Origin: Orychophragmus violaceus
Taxonomy: Eukaryota > Streptophyta > Magnoliopsida > Brassicales > Brassicaceae
Assembly: GCA_030180135.1 (NCBI GenBank)
Contig: CM058233.1
Span: 55,076,500-55,140,499, forward strand
Length of the DNA: 64,000 nt
Reading direction: 5' to 3'
Part shown: positions 1 to 11,980 of the stretch, piece after piece
How the letters are laid out: each line of letters begins with the position of its first letter
Numbering within the stretch: the stretch's first letter is position 1
Made by a program: the position numbers and the translations under genes
The notes under the pieces: generated by a model
The model's input: only the letters and a program-made list of their open reading frames with translations
What the model was told of the DNA's origin: nothing
The model's database searches: none

Positions 1-1385
1 TCTCCGTTGCTGGGCTTCTCTCGCCGGTGCTGGGGAGGGGTCCTTCTGTGTTGTATTTTCCTTTGCGGCGAACGGATCTGTTTCTCTCCTATGTTCATGT
101 AGCGGTGTATGGAGCTTCTCTCTTTCAGAGACAGACAGGACGGTCGCCTTCCTCTTTGGTGATGCTGATGGCGTTGAGTGTGATTACGCCGGTGGCTTTT
201 TGGTTGGTTGTGATGTGCGTCTGTGGGCTTTGGTTTGGGGTTTGTCTCTACCTTGCCTCGGCTCTGCTCCGCCTTTCCTCCACCTATCCCCTGCCTCGAC
301 TTTGCTCTGCTTCGTCATTTTGGTATGTGACTCGTTTGGTTTGGGGTTGTGAGGTTTTGTTTTAGTTAAGGTTCAAGATTAGCTTCTTGTTTTGTTTAGA
401 TCTTGGTTCAGGTCTGCTGGTTTAGGCTAGGTAGCTTCTGATTTAGTCTTTTCCTTTAGTTATTAAGCGGTCTCATTTTAGGGTGTTTCAGATAAGTTGT
501 TATTGTGGTTCTTTTTAGTTGGGTAGACTCGCTGGCGACAGGCTTGTGTTGATAGTGTCCTTAGATCCGGCTGTCGTTTTTTTCTTCGCCTCATCCCTTG
601 GTTTCTGTCATTGCTTTTGGTTGTTTGATTGGCTTTCCTGCATTGTTCTTCTGTGGTTCAATTTTCGAAGTTAGTCCAGGTTTTGTTTTAGGAACCGTTA
701 ACTTGTTGTGTTGTTGCTGCGGGAGCATCTACTACCCTCTCTCTGCTTTCCTTCAGTTTTGAAGTTAGGTGTTTCAGCGTTGCAGTTGATTCGTCCCTTC
801 AGTTCTTCTCTTGTGAGGAGGTGACCGTTCTTGGTTGGTAGATGGCCAGGTTCTTTGGGTTTACGTTGTCCGCGTGTAAGTGCTGGAGGTCTTGGTTAGC
901 GGGTGTCCCCTTCGGAGTTCAAGTTTTATCATCTTGTGCTTGGTCGTGTTTCTGCTTTGGATTCTCGGTTCGATCGTGGAGGTTTGTTTCTGCTTAGGTC
1001 TTCTCGAACTCTGGCTTGTATCTGCTCGGAGTTTTGCTGGTTATGCTCGGCGCTTGTTCCACTAGATTGGATCATTGCGAGCTCTTGTTTCTCAGTTTTA
1101 TTTCGACTTCAACAATTTTTATGAAGTCTTGACAGAGAGCAGTTTTTCCTTTGTTTCAATTTGATCTTTAGAATCACTTGCTCATCCATTTTCTATCTTG
1201 GTCTTATTGTTTTGCTCTAGTTTATTGTCTCCGAGATAGTCTTTGTAACCGCCGTATTTCATCCTAGTCTCCGGAATATTCGATCGGTGAACTTGTCAGC
1301 TTTTTCTTTGGAAGGATTGCAATCCTTGCCTACTTTTGTATTTCGTCTTTCAATTCTAATATAATCATCATATAACAAAAAATAA
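1..1385 (+). other. T/G-rich non-coding stretch, retroposon-like
   Basis: No reading frame here resembles a known protein. The short frames (the longest is 112 codons, 27-365) are low-complexity and rich in Leu, Ser and Cys, as expected of a T-rich strand. The plus strand is T/G-rich throughout and ends near 1,340-1,385 in TATAATCATCATATAAC followed by an A-rich run, which looks like a transcript 3' end. Non-coding retroposons and decayed LINE transcripts of Brassicaceae have this composition, but family and left boundary cannot be assigned. Confidence 0.3.
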
Positions 1386-1884
1386 ATCAAGTTATGCCAT
1401 TACTTTATTATCTCAAGAACCGAATGTACTGCATAAATACTGTCACTAGATAGACATTTTGTTTTTCAAGATAACTTTGTTGCTTTTAAATTCTAAGATT
1501 TTAATTCTACATATCTAAAACATAATAATTAATAATAATTTAAGGATTCTTAAGATTTGAGTTTAACTTATTTGGGTGGAGACAATCAAATTAGACCATC
1601 CAAAGTCATAGAAAAATATTTTTCTTAATAATACTTCATTTTTCTTTTCCTAAAAATATATTCATTTTTGTGATTGTCGCGAATCTTTATTTTATCATTA
1701 TCTCTTATGATTGTTATCATTTCTGTCATCTTCGTATTTATCATTTTCTCTGCTAACCAAGTATGTAAATCTTTCTATTTTTGGCAGATTTCCGAATAGT
1801 TTGCTGTCATGTTACTCACTCTACCAGACGAAACAACTTTGCTAAGTCTTTTTGTAATATATATTAATAAAAATCCCACAACGG
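1386..1884. other. AT-rich intergenic stretch, nothing recognised
   Basis: AT-rich sequence with no open frame of note, no inverted termini and no obvious repeat. Confidence 0.4.
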
Positions 1885-2700
1885 GCATCGGGAAATTACA
1901 TTCCGGTCAACCGGACGCAAACCATGGTGAAGTCTCAGAGCAAAACTAATTCAAAACAAATTGAAAGGCAAACCTAGATCTAAAGCAGGAAACAGATCGG
2001 AGGCGGTGAATGCACAAAAACTCCGGCGGATAAAAGCAAGCGAAGGACATTCCTCGCCGGTGGCTCCACCATCTAATCGAAGTATCCGTCTGCGACTCGA
2101 CGCAAAACCCCTTTGATTCCAAACCTCTACAAACTCCTGAAGACCAACTGAAACAAACCCTAGACAAACCTGGCTGCTAATGTTCAAAAAAAAAAAAAAA
2201 AAAAAAAAAACCTGGCTGCTACAACACCGACTAGATAAGACATAGCCGAAACAGAGACCTAAAACATACGGATGACCTAAATCAACAGCAAACCATACCT
2301 TCACCTGGAAAACAGAGAACCATCGATCCGGTTAAGGCATTCTCTGCCGCCGTCAGAGAGCCACCGCGATTAAGACACGCCATCAACACACATGGTCAAG
2401 GACAAAACAGACAAAGGCCGCACCCAACAAGAAAACGAACCCACCGAACCGCTTGGAGAGAGAAACAACTCGGAGGTCTTCCACGCGAACCTTGGGATCG
2501 ACGCCGAGCCATTCCACCATCCTCAAGCAGAAAATGACCTGACACAGTTCGAATGCCACCGTATCCGAGCCAAACTATGCTTTTGCAGCACAACTCACTC
2601 CGGTTAACCAACCCATTGTTGTCGGAGAATAGAATGCAGCTCTTCCGGTTTACCGAAAGAACCTACACCGTCACTGAAGCGCATAACTAAGAAAAGAGAA
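1885..2700 (-). other. Minus-strand retroposon-like non-coding stretch
   Basis: Read on the minus strand this has the same T/G-rich, exon-like texture as 1-1,385. It ends in a T/A run (about 1,890-1,850 on the minus strand) resembling a retroposon 3' end. Open frames of 117 and 73 codons exist (2,304-1,951 and 2,167-1,946), but they overlap in different frames and match no family I recognise. It is interrupted by the small poly(A) insertion at 2,179-2,207. Confidence 0.25.
2166..2221 (+). repeat. Minimal poly(A) retro-insertion with 13-14 bp target duplication
   Basis: The direct repeat AAACCTGGCTGCT occurs at 2,166-2,178 and 2,208-2,220, with one more matching A after each copy. Between them is only a few bases (ATGTTC) and a run of A. 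A long TSD starting with A's, plus a poly(A) tract, is the signature of LINE-type target-primed reverse transcription. Here virtually the whole transcript was lost by 5' truncation. Confidence 0.7.
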
Positions 2701-3127
2701 CTCTGATTAGTAGTTTATAAATATTCCTTTAATATGATTGTTCGATGCATGCGGTACTTTTCCTTTACCTTTTCACCTGCGAGAACTTTCCACAGTTGAG
2801 GCATGTGATAATGATGGAAAAACGTCAACCTGTTGGTACGAACTAACTGGGTTGGAATGATACATGAGAGGATATCGGCAAGTAAACAAAACATGTTAAT
2901 AATATTTCTTTTTGTAGAGAAGTTAACTAGCTAACGACGACTCTAGTCTAACAATTTAGATGACAAATAATATATTAAATGGGGAAATATTGACTTGCAT
3001 ACGTAATCGAGTTGAATAATAACTGAGATGATGTCGACAAATAAGCAAACTAACGAGATAACGTTAAAATAACGTGAAACAACGGCGCTAGTCTACCAAT
3101 TTAGTTACAAGGCGAACTACTAATGTG

Positions 3128-3168
3128 CATATATTTTAAATTTTTTTTTGGTAAAACATATATTTTAA
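3128..3168 (-). repeat. Minimal T-run insertion with 12-bp direct repeat
   Basis: CATATATTTTAA is present at 3,128-3,139 and 3,157-3,168. The 17 bases between are a T run followed by GGTAAAA. On the minus strand this reads TTTTACC followed by poly(A), as for a very short retroposition product. The AT-rich repeat makes chance or slippage a possible alternative. Confidence 0.45.
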
Positions 3169-3194
3169 TTGACTCATTGACAATTATCAGAAAT

Positions 3195-3241
3195 CGTATC
3201 TCGCGTTTTTTTTTTTTTTTTTGAAAAAGAACGTATCTCGC
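3195..3241 (-). repeat. Minimal poly(A) insertion, minus strand, 10-bp direct repeat
   Basis: CGTATCTCGC occurs at 3,195-3,204 and 3,232-3,241 and flanks 27 bases made of G, seventeen T's and GAAAAAGAA. On the minus strand this is a short TTCTTTTTC followed by poly(A). Same architecture as the insertion at 2,166-2,221. Confidence 0.6.
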
Positions 3242-3565
3242 ATGTTTCATTGACTAGCTTGGTTACAATGTCATCCGTTGAGGTAATTCCGGTACAAAAT
3301 CGCCATCAGGGTCGCTCGATTGTCCCTCGAAAGATATAAGACATTTTTGGATTGTTCGAACAACTTCTAAAATAACAAGTTGCAGCATTCACTCGTTCAT
3401 CGAGTGACTCTTGTCCTTGTGCTATAATTGTTAGAGGGATGTTGTTGATCATCTATCCGCATTTGTTTTAGCAACTCGAATTCTCTAATCGACTTAGCAT
3501 TTGAGGGATTCAAACTACATAATTGATAACTATATAGAAAATAGGGATTAAAGTACTTTACTTTC

Positions 3566-3779
3566 TAATAAAGAATAAAATTGAATCACTTAGACAACAA
3601 TTCATTAGACTATAATCAAATTACAATGTTCATGAAACACGGAATCACTATCCACGACAACGAGAATCTTGATTGAAAAAAGATTTTTGACGACTATGCG
3701 CTACAAATCCACAATCACAGAGAGAAAGAAATGAGAGTTTGTTACAAAAAAATCTAACTAAAAACTAAGAGTTTGACTT
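3566..3779 (-). repeat. 3' LTR of Ty3-1, distal piece
   Basis: Matches 33,175-33,390 of the intact LTR with scattered substitutions and an extra stretch near 3,625-3,655. It stops at CTT (3,777-3,779), the duplicated CACTA-1 target. Joining it to 27,939 restores LTR continuity. Confidence 0.85.
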
Positions 3780-4263
3780 CAATACAGGAAAATCGAGTAT
3801 TGTTAGTTTCCATAAAATGTTATTTAACGATATCATAACTTTATTAGAAGGGTTGTATCATCACCCACGATAATAGGTTAGCGGCTTCAGATAGAGTTTT
3901 TGGTTGTGCTAGTACTAATATTTATTAAATAGTGCATTTTCTCATGCAATAGTTTTATTTACAATAACAATTAATTTACGTCATTGTTTTTTATTTAATA
4001 TCTGATCATATTATTATCTAAATATTTAATATAGCATTTGATTTCTAAAACTGATTTGGTGGTCCATTTTATAAATTTGGTTTTTTAGTAGCTTTACGAA
4101 TCCAAATAATTTAAAATGGGAAACTTAATTTATAAAAACTGAAAATAAATTACATTAAACATTTCAAGTTTACCAAAAATAGTTTAACAAACACCAACAA
4201 GTCAAATTACCATGTTTATAACACTACAAAAAAACTTTAAGCACAAATATATCAAACAAAGAA

Positions 4264-4425
4264 TAATAGCCCTAACCCTTAATCTTAAATATTAAACCCT
4301 AAACCCTAAATACTAAACCCTAAACCTTAAATAATAAACCATAAACCCTAAATACTAAACCCTAAACCCTAAATAATAAACCCTAAACTCTAAATAATTA
4401 ACCCTAAACCCTAAATTATATAAGA
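4264..4425 (+). repeat. Degenerate telomere-like (CCCTAAA) array
   Basis: About twenty units related to the plant telomere repeat CCCTAAA, with variants such as ATACTAAACCCTAAACC and AATAATAAACC. Interstitial, inside CACTA-1 near its left end. It is too degenerate for a true telomere. Confidence 0.75.
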
Positions 4426-4429
4426 AAAA

Positions 4430-5180
4430 TAAATAACACAAAAAATGTTTTGTCACGAAATTAGTTTATCATTTGGCCAAACCACAGTTGTACTTCAAGC
4501 ATCATATATCAATTCTACTTATGCATTTAGTCTCCATATTCTTGCATCTCCAATTTTGACACTTTACCTAGACCATGTTCGCATTATCACAAAATGGGAC
4601 AAAATTGGACTTTATCCTCTGGATTTGTAGAAGTAACTCAGCCTTCTGCGACGATCTTTCACGAGTTAAAGAAATTTAAAGGGAGACATTTATTCTCTGG
4701 ACTTGACTCTGAGGTATTGATGTTGTAAGACTCTAACAACAAGAATATCAAACAATTCAAGAAGTCCAGATATAATAACAACTCCAACACATCATAATAT
4801 ATATAAAGGTTACAAAAGTTCACCCCATGCTAATGGTGAGGCTCTTGTTGGTGTCTGATTAATTAGCTCTATCTTCTGTATTGGCCATGCAATATTGAGA
4901 TGAAGCGCATAAACAATCAAAAACATTTGAGGACCAGGTATCCACATATAAGCCTCTTACGTAATCAACTTTTCAACTTTGACAATTGCAGCATTGGATC
5001 TAAGAGGAATATTGTTGACTAGTTGCTTTGGATCAGTTGAACAAAACTACCCACAGAAATCATAACATTCTCCAAATTACAATCATAGAAAACTAGTTTT
5101 TCAAGTGAAACCTAAACCATGCATAAAGTATTATATCATAATAGATCAAGCAGAAATCTTCTACCAATTCATAAAAGATT
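4430..5180. other. Non-coding 3' part of CACTA-1
   Basis: AT-rich sequence between the telomere-like array and the end of the TNP1-like gene. One 61-codon plus-strand frame (4,445-4,630) has no recognisable similarity and is probably chance. Confidence 0.45.
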
Positions 5181-6860
5181 AGCGCAACATTGAATTTACC
5201 AATAAAGCAGCGTTGATCTTCTGTTGATGAGTCTTCTTTGTTATCCAGAATAATCTTATCAGCTGGCCAGGAAATTTTGTAATGCTCAAGACTGTAGGTT
5301 GAGTAGCAGGAGCAACTTTTAATTTATTATGAGCCCTACGTACTGCTTGGCCAATTGAGAATATACATGTGGTTGGCCTCTAGACATATGCATTTGCGTT
5401 TGTTACAGGTTTGAAAATTACAGCTGTTGCGCCAGGTCCAAGCGGAAGAGGCCAATTTTGTATTATGGTTCACTTGATCAATACGATCCTTTCCCTACAA
5501 CAACATCATCTATTGCACACCAATCCAGTAGTTGAAACCACACAACTACTTTGCCAGCACTGCTAGTATCTGCTCTAGAATCATCATACTCTTTTGACAA
5601 GAAAAGAAAAGTAAATTGGTAAAAACATTAAAGCTGGCATCATCAAACACATATAGCGATAATTAGCTAACATTTTCTCCTTAGCTATGTTGCGAACTTC
5701 ATTTTGCAGCTCTTCAATCTTGGTGAGATATTGTGCATGTGTTGCTTCAAGATTTTGTACATATGTGTCTCTAGCCTGAATGAATGCTAGCTTTGTAGCG
5801 GTAACCCGTCTGTCCAACCCTCTAACTCTTCCACTCTTGTCTTTTCTTAAAATTTGACTCACAACATCATTTATGTAGTTATTAGTAAATGTGGATCCAA
5901 TTTCAGTATCAAATGATTTTATTTTTTCTTGATACAAAATTTAACATAATGTAAGCTACACACAATACCGCATTATCAATTGATTATATTTGTTCTTGAA
6001 CCCACTTTACTTACAATTGTCTCTGCAAATTCTGGTCTGACAGGTCTTCCATCTGAATGAATGTGTCCTTCAACCCAAACTTTACTCTTAATCACCTTTC
6101 ATGGGTCATATCTATTTTTTCTACAAGTAAACAAATGACATCATTATGAGTAACCGAAAAAACTACACAATATAATAAAGATTTCAACCATACCATATCA
6201 TGAGCTAGGCGAATCATTCCTTTCTGGCTGGTGGTGTGTGGTATATGCGCCTTCCTTAGCTCCTTATATTTGTCGCTTTGAACCTGCATAAGCACTCATA
6301 TAATAAATATTTATAAAACAAACATGACTGTAGAAAAAAGGGATTAACATTCACGATCTTGAAATATGTGGCAGTCCTACTCTTAACCCATTATTCACTT
6401 TTTCATTGATTGGACATTCCTTGGTTTTAACATAGGTATTAGATTATTACTCAAACATAATACTTGGGAAACAAGCCTAGACTTGGAAGCTCGCCACGAA
6501 CAACCCATATTCTTAAAACACATGCTTATAGATTCTTTACCCACATGTTCACCGAGATATGTGAATTCAACAAACTTTGTCCTCATAGTGTTTAGAAACT
6601 CCACACATCTTAGTTGGACCTTTTGTTTTCCTTTTCTTGGTAGTTGCTTCCTCTTGACGTGGCAGGAAGATAGCCTATGCATTGTCCTTTGTATTGTGAT
6701 GCAAAGTTTCATCTTCTTCATGTTCATCTTCTTGCATATCAGCTTCTTTGCTTTCAACTCCTTCTTCCATATCATCATCATCATCTGCCAATACGGGTTC
6801 ACGATGTTTTTAGTCTCAGTAACAATTTGCTTTCAAATGATCAACTTTTATGGGGTTGCG
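5180..6860 (-). pseudogene. CACTA-1 second gene, TNP1-like (plant transposase Ptta/En/Spm)
   Basis: The accessory protein of En/Spm elements is a DNA-binding, coiled-coil protein that acts with TNP2 at the element ends. Visible pieces on the minus strand: a charged segment (6,802-6,395); the Transposase_24-type block KYKELRKAHIPHTTSQKG (6,295-6,092); a coiled-coil-like segment after GRVRGLDRR (5,937-5,584); and a C-terminal block (about 5,480-5,180) containing AQQL, PTTCIFSIG-like and TKFPGQL-like strings in shifting frames. Introns probably separate some pieces, but in-frame stops show it is dead. It follows TNP2 on the same strand, as usual for the family. Exact ends are approximate. Confidence 0.7.
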
Positions 6861-7029
6861 GGAATGCCTAGTTGACGATGGCTTTCGGGAAATAACTACG
6901 TTTCCTTTCGTTGTCATTTTAGCATACATGAAACACAACCAAAATGCATATGAAAACTACAAAGAAAAATACTGCAACCTTCTGATTTTATCTACTATTC
7001 CACTACTAATACTGGTTCTAGTCATCTCT

Positions 7030-8509
7030 AACACAAAAAAACTTGCGTCACCAAAGGACTGGTTCCCAAAATCCCCGCCACAAACTCCTCCTTTGTCCCT
7101 AGCTCATGATACCCTCTTGGTGGCACCCTAATAACAACATACCAATGTGAGGAATCATCTTCTCTTGCGTAAAAGATTTTTTTTGCTTGTGATGCCATAA
7201 TATATGGATCTTGAATTTACGGAGATTGGTTTACTTGGAGCTTCACTAGTGTAAAGTCTTCTCTCTTTCTACATTGCTTCCTTTGTTGGTCCACTTACAC
7301 TTACAGAGTGGAACCTGAAACATATGGTAGTCCAAGAATATGATCTCTTGAATTACTCCATAGTAGGCAATTATGTCTGCCTTATGTGAAGTATCTCTGT
7401 CACTGGAGCTACACATGCTAAAGGCTTCATATGTAACTCCATTTTTCTGAGTCTTCTGCAAAACATCCTCAGTATGAAACCGATGTTCATTGATGATATA
7501 TCCTTTAAATGTTTTAGCAGTATGTCTTGGTCCAAAAGCCAACCATTTTAATTTTTTAGAATGATTGTCGGAGTTAAGAGGGATTTGAGGACAAAAAGTT
7601 AAAGGAAAATAAAATTAGTGTATCAACAAATAAAAGAGACTAATATTTAAAGTAACATAGCATTGTACCTGCTCTTTTAACCACTATGAGAACTTATATG
7701 CATGAACTTTCCGTAAAATAGTTTCATTTATTTCACATCTTGTGTCCTTAACTTGCAATTCTTCTAAATGCATCCTTGTAAACAATAACAATAAGTTAGA
7801 TTTATATCAATAAACACAAAATGAATGAATAAGTAGAAGTTATGGAATGACACAAAGTTCTGAACTTACTCTACTTATGGATTCATCACTTTCATGTTCA
7901 TCAAAACATACCGATGAAATATTTCTTGCTTTTTATCACTAAGTATAACCTGAGGAGCCTTCTGCAATGGGCGGCCTTCAAATATGAGATCATTGGACTC
8001 AATATCTTCATTATGGTTTATTGTTTCTTGAACCAGTACAAAATTCTGTAGAGAATCTAAGAAAAGTGATATACATTCTACAGCCAAATATCCTTCAGCC
8101 ATACAAACTTCTGGCCTTGCATAGTTCTTAACATATGACTTCAAAGTCTTCATGTACCTACATGTCAAGCATTTAATAAGTTAGTCAAAATTAGCATACA
8201 ACACATCACAAGAAAATACGAAAAGGTAAAGATAACTTTTAAGTACCTTTTAAATGAATACATCCATCTAAAATTACTGGACTACCCAAATGTGCCTCCC
8301 TTTACAAATGTATGGGAAGGAGAAATATTATGTCGAACAGAGATGGAGAAAAATACCTCTCTAGTTGGAAAATTATATGTACAAGCTCAACCTCCAAAGA
8401 TATTAGCTTCTTAGGGTCAAGAACTCGTTGACAAATTCTATTAAAGAACAAGCACAACTTTGTAATTGCAATCCAAGGACCTTTTGGAGAAAGCCTCTCA
8501 ACGCTACTA
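7030..8509 (-). pseudogene. CACTA-1 TNP2 transposase, 3' part
   Basis: Continuation of the TNP2 gene beyond CACTA-2. The frame across the excised junction reads directly into ALRGFLQK and KLCLFFNRICQRVLDP (8,509-8,302). The DUF4218-type block MKTLKSYVKNYARPEVCMAE is at 8,168-7,875. The DUF4216-type block FKGYIINEHRFHTEDV is at 7,542-7,246, ending near VVIRVPPRGYHELGTKEEF (about 7,140-7,080). Domain order is that of full-length plant TNP2. Frameshifts and missing linkers show loss of function. Confidence 0.85.
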
Positions 8510-8945
8510 CACAACAAGAAAACAACGTTTTTTGCGACTAGACCTTGCGACTATACTTGTAGTCGTAATATTTGGCCACTATTAGGGGGCAATAATGCTA
8601 CTATTTTGCGACAACGGATATATGGACGCGTATTAGTCGCTTATATACGACTAAAAATGATCGTCGCCTATTTAGTCATCGATTTACGACAGATTAACGA
8701 CTATTGTCGAGACCGGAATAAATAGTCGCAGGCTTGTCAGTGATATGGCAACTATTTTTGCGTCTGCGGCTCAGAGTCGTAGAACAATCGCGAATGGGTC
8801 AGTACATGGGCGACTAATTCGCTACTTCGGGTATAGTAGTAACCAAGTAGTTTATTTATCGCTATTGATACGACTAATATTCACCTCATTATTTGTGTCT
8901 CAAAGTAGTCGGGTATGGGCCGTATCATATAATTTGATATATACT
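8510..8945. repeat. CACTA-2 left terminal and subterminal repeats
   Basis: After the terminus there are many copies of a six-base motif, GCGACTA / TAGTCGC, in both orientations (for example near 8,535, 8,560, 8,632, 8,650 and 8,722). Such arrays are the binding sites of TNP1-type proteins in En/Spm elements. Confidence 0.8.
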
Positions 8946-9532
8946 TTGATATTTGAATTTAACAATAACCAAATTGATTAGGGTTTGATTTTATATGCTA
9001 TTTAAATAATGTAATAAAAAGAGATTATGATAAGTTGTAAACATTAACGACAAATATGTTTTTAAAAGAAACATAAAGACGATCAACAGATCAATTAAAT
9101 CCCAAATATAACAAAGTTTAATAAGGTCTTCTAAACAGGCATATAATTTAGAAGATATTGAACCAAGGCATAATTTCTTCAGGATATTGGTCAGGTACCT
9201 GATTTGGAAAGATACAAAATAGAAAACGATGTATGAATTCTGGAAAACATATAAAGCATATTACATAATGAGTTGCATTAGGTATATGACCAAAACCTAT
9301 TGAGAAATCCATTAAAGTCCGGATTGTTGGTTTGATCGTACATAATCGTTGACATCCCTTCTTCTCCTTTGAGTCAAGTTACACCTATTAAATAAATTTT
9401 ATAGTACAATATTAACATTTTTAACAATATAGAAATCAAAAGTATCATCAATCCTAAACCCGGACATGTAATAGACCATGAGATTATTATAAAAAAAAAC
9501 TAAACTGAATTTCTAATCATACCCATTTTGTG
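8946..9532. other. AT-rich stretch, possible 3' remains of the RPA-like gene
   Basis: Lies just downstream (minus strand) of the last recognisable RPA-like exon. Faint exon-like pieces appear near 9,370-9,290 and 9,190-9,150, but I cannot assign splice sites or domains to them. Confidence 0.3.
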
Positions 9533-10454
9533 CTTTCTGTAGAAGCACCGGAGAATCACAAAGAGATGTCTGTCAGCATCCTTCCGAAACCTTTTTATTA
9601 GTTCCCTAGCATCTTCCCTGATAAATAAACACCGAAGACTCCGAAGGCTAGAAAAAATGTATTTTCAATATCTATTATCAGAGACAAACAACAAAACATA
9701 TGTGAGGAAGATTATAGGCATTTGCTTAACTGACCTTAGGTCGCGAATTATAAACTGCAGCTTTGGTCCTGTCCAATAAGGTTGAAGGTTTCCAACATGT
9801 GTAACAACACCAAAAACATCTATAATAGAAAATATGGATCATTTCAAAAACTATACATTAATCTATTTAGTTAAAAATATAATGTCTACCACATATGCAA
9901 ATAACATTATTAATATAATCCGATAAAGGAAACAAATGTATAGACTAAAAGTTACATGTAGGATATTCATCACAGTCTCTCTCATCTAATATATCCGGAA
10001 ACGATTCAATTTGCATAAAATGACCTTCCAGAATATTATCATAAGTGAGGCTGAAAGAAGTGTTTAACCCGAATATGAACTTGAAATCGTGAGGGATCAA
10101 CGACACATATTCTGGTGCTTGTACAACTCGAGCATTCGAAAGTTTAAACCAACAACCCTCACACCCTGTAGAGAAACGGAATGTCTCAATAAAAGAGGCA
10201 GGAACAGTTGCCTCTATTTTCATACCCTAAATCAATAAACGAATACCTTAATAAAACATGCAATAACCCAATAAATAAAACATATTATAGAGTAAAAGAA
10301 AGATTACCTCCTTATCGACCAAAATCATTTGGATGTTCGGTTCTCCAATGAATGTATCACACATCCAAACACGCAAAATAAGAAATTTTAGGTCCCAAAA
10401 GCAAGGAATGATGTTGTTGATTTGAGAAATTTTTCTGAAAGTCTATGGAGCCAT
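9533..10454 (-). pseudogene. RPA-like (replication protein A large subunit type) OB-fold gene fragment
   Basis: The Brassicaceae RPA70-like family encodes single-strand-DNA-binding OB folds. Four exons with good splice borders can be read. Exon 1, 10,454-10,308, holds CDTFIGEPNIQMILVDKE. Exon 2, 10,226-9,956, holds GMKIEATVPASFIETF and PHDFKFIFGLNTSFSL. Exon 3, 9,819-9,735, holds FGVVTHVGNLQPYWTGPK. Exon 4, 9,617-9,533, holds EDARELIKRF and DRHLFVILRCFY. Exon 1 has an in-frame TAG at codon 4 and downstream exons are not clear, so it is probably a broken 5' gene copy. It sits inside CACTA-2 opposite to the element's own gene, which suggests capture. Helitrons also carry RPA-like genes, but no Rep/helicase sequence is seen here. 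Confidence 0.72.
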
Positions 10455-11237
10455 GGTTGAGAAACAGATAAATTTTCAAGAAATTAGCTTGAAAAGAAGT
10501 TTTTTTCTTTCTCAGTAAGCGGTAAGAAAATGAAGCGTCCTGGGTTTTAATATTAAATAAAAGGTCTAAAGCACTAAAACAAAACCTTTGAATTAGTAAT
10601 AGTAAAAGGTGTAAAAATTAGAACTCATAACCCTTGGTTTAGACAAAACTATTTAGGCCACAACCGCTAATGATATTTTTTTTAATAAAGATGATTTGGT
10701 TTAGATAAATTTGGTTTCGAATCACACTTATCCATGCCAATAACGACGATTCAAAAATCTCCATTCTCGATAAACTTCCTAATATGCTGCAGCCACCCTC
10801 GTATCTTGTTTTGAACGTTTCATTTGGTAGGTTTTTGCTTATTGCTAACACATTAAACGAGAGACAAGAAGAATATTCAATGTTCCTCTCAACCGATAAT
10901 ATTTAATTTCATTAACATGATAAGTTCGTATATACTCAATTTTTTTTTCCAGATATCTAGAAAGATTGCAAAATCATAATTTAATTTCTCAGACCATCTT
11001 AAAACCATTAAGAACATTTCATACCAACCAGGAAACTGGCACTTATGGGTGTTTCTCTACGAGACCCCCATCAAATCAACATTAATCATGGTTAAATTTA
11101 TATCATGCAAAGGATAGTTACGATGTTTGGTTAACTTGCTCTGTTTTTCATTAAATTGTAGCCATCAATTATCGATTTTATCATGCCACAACTTCATCTG
11201 TTTAACACATAATCTACTATATTTAACACATATTATA

Positions 11238-11980
11238 TTAATAAGGATCTTCAAAAAGATAATGGGGCCAAATTCCGAAATTATCTCTCATGATTGTGAA
11301 GAAGAATGGTGACTCAAGGGTCCTAAAGCATGTATCGCAAATGTTTGTACCTTTGAAACCATTGTCCCACCAACTCAACCCGGTCTTTATCGGAGCACAC
11401 GGACATCTGTAAAGCCCTTTGATATCTAATCCTTTTCGCTTCTTAAGAACAGTGCACACCGTCTGTCTGACCGTCCATACCTTTGTCTCTTGGTTATCTT
11501 AACACGTACTCGAGTTGCAAATTCGCGCTCGATGATGTACCCATGGTACAAAACTTCTCCATCTCCATAAAATACCCGCAGGAACATGGAGTACGCGTAT
11601 ATCCCTGTCTCCCATCCACTATCTGCCGATCTTTTGATCATAGCCTCTCTTGTAACCATCCGGTTGATGGAGGTCAACGATCGGTCGAACCAGTTGTCGC
11701 AATATACAAAAAGAAACATACCTCTGAGGAGAAGAGCAGAAAGGTTTTCGTATTCCATACATTTGTTGGCCAGTTTAGTTATAACTCTAGGTGGGCACCA
11801 GATATCTTCAGTAATGTTGGAGAAGTATAGATCGACCGACTTATAGAAGTCTGAGCTTTCTCCGAAGTTTTGCATCGCAGTGCATGTTGCTTTCATCCGA
11901 GCCAAAAAGCGTATCCCTTGGTTATCGTCAATGACGGCAAGAAGGATTTTTTTTGGGATATCACTAGGAAAGAAATTCAT
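11238..11980 (-). pseudogene. F-box-like protein gene (At2g35280-type), copy 1, frameshifted
   Basis: Members of this Brassicaceae family have an N-terminal F-box-like segment and a Cys/Trp-rich C-terminus. They are presumed substrate adaptors of SCF ubiquitin ligases. The start at 11,980 gives MNFFPSDIPKKILLAVIDD, followed by RMKATCTAM, SSDFYKSVDLY, and a central Sel1-like part with GWETGIYAYSMFLRVFYGDG. After ATRVRVKITKRQR the frame shifts near 11,460. The C-terminal block CPCAPIKTGLSWWDNGFKG...CDTCFRTLE continues in another frame to 11,238. Copy 2 lies 0.5 kb upstream on the same strand. Both are inside CACTA-2. Family assignment rests on remembered similarity. Confidence 0.68.

Larger units (their letters stand above)
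2705..3560. other. AT-rich flank left of the nested transposon block
   Basis: No convincing gene. It contains two small T-run insertions (3,140-3,156 and 3,205-3,231). Between about 3,260 and 3,480 base composition is more exon-like on the minus strand, but frames are broken and I recognise no family. The TSD of Ty3-1 (CTTTC) closes this segment at 3,561-3,565. Confidence 0.35.

Noticed and set aside
27..365. 112-codon frame as a gene
   Set aside because: Low-complexity, T-rich translation with no domain, signal for initiation or similarity I can recognise.
4222..4240. CACTACAAAAAAACTTT as the left end of CACTA-1
   Set aside because: No matching right end, while 3,780/27,935 have matching termini, a CTT duplication and restore the Ty3-1 LTR.
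4264..4425. CCCTAAA array as a real telomere end
   Set aside because: Degenerate, short and embedded in transposon sequence with unique DNA on both sides.
9533..10454. RPA-like gene as evidence for a Helitron
   Set aside because: No Rep/helicase sequence and no convincing Helitron ends; the surrounding element has CACTA ends and TSD.
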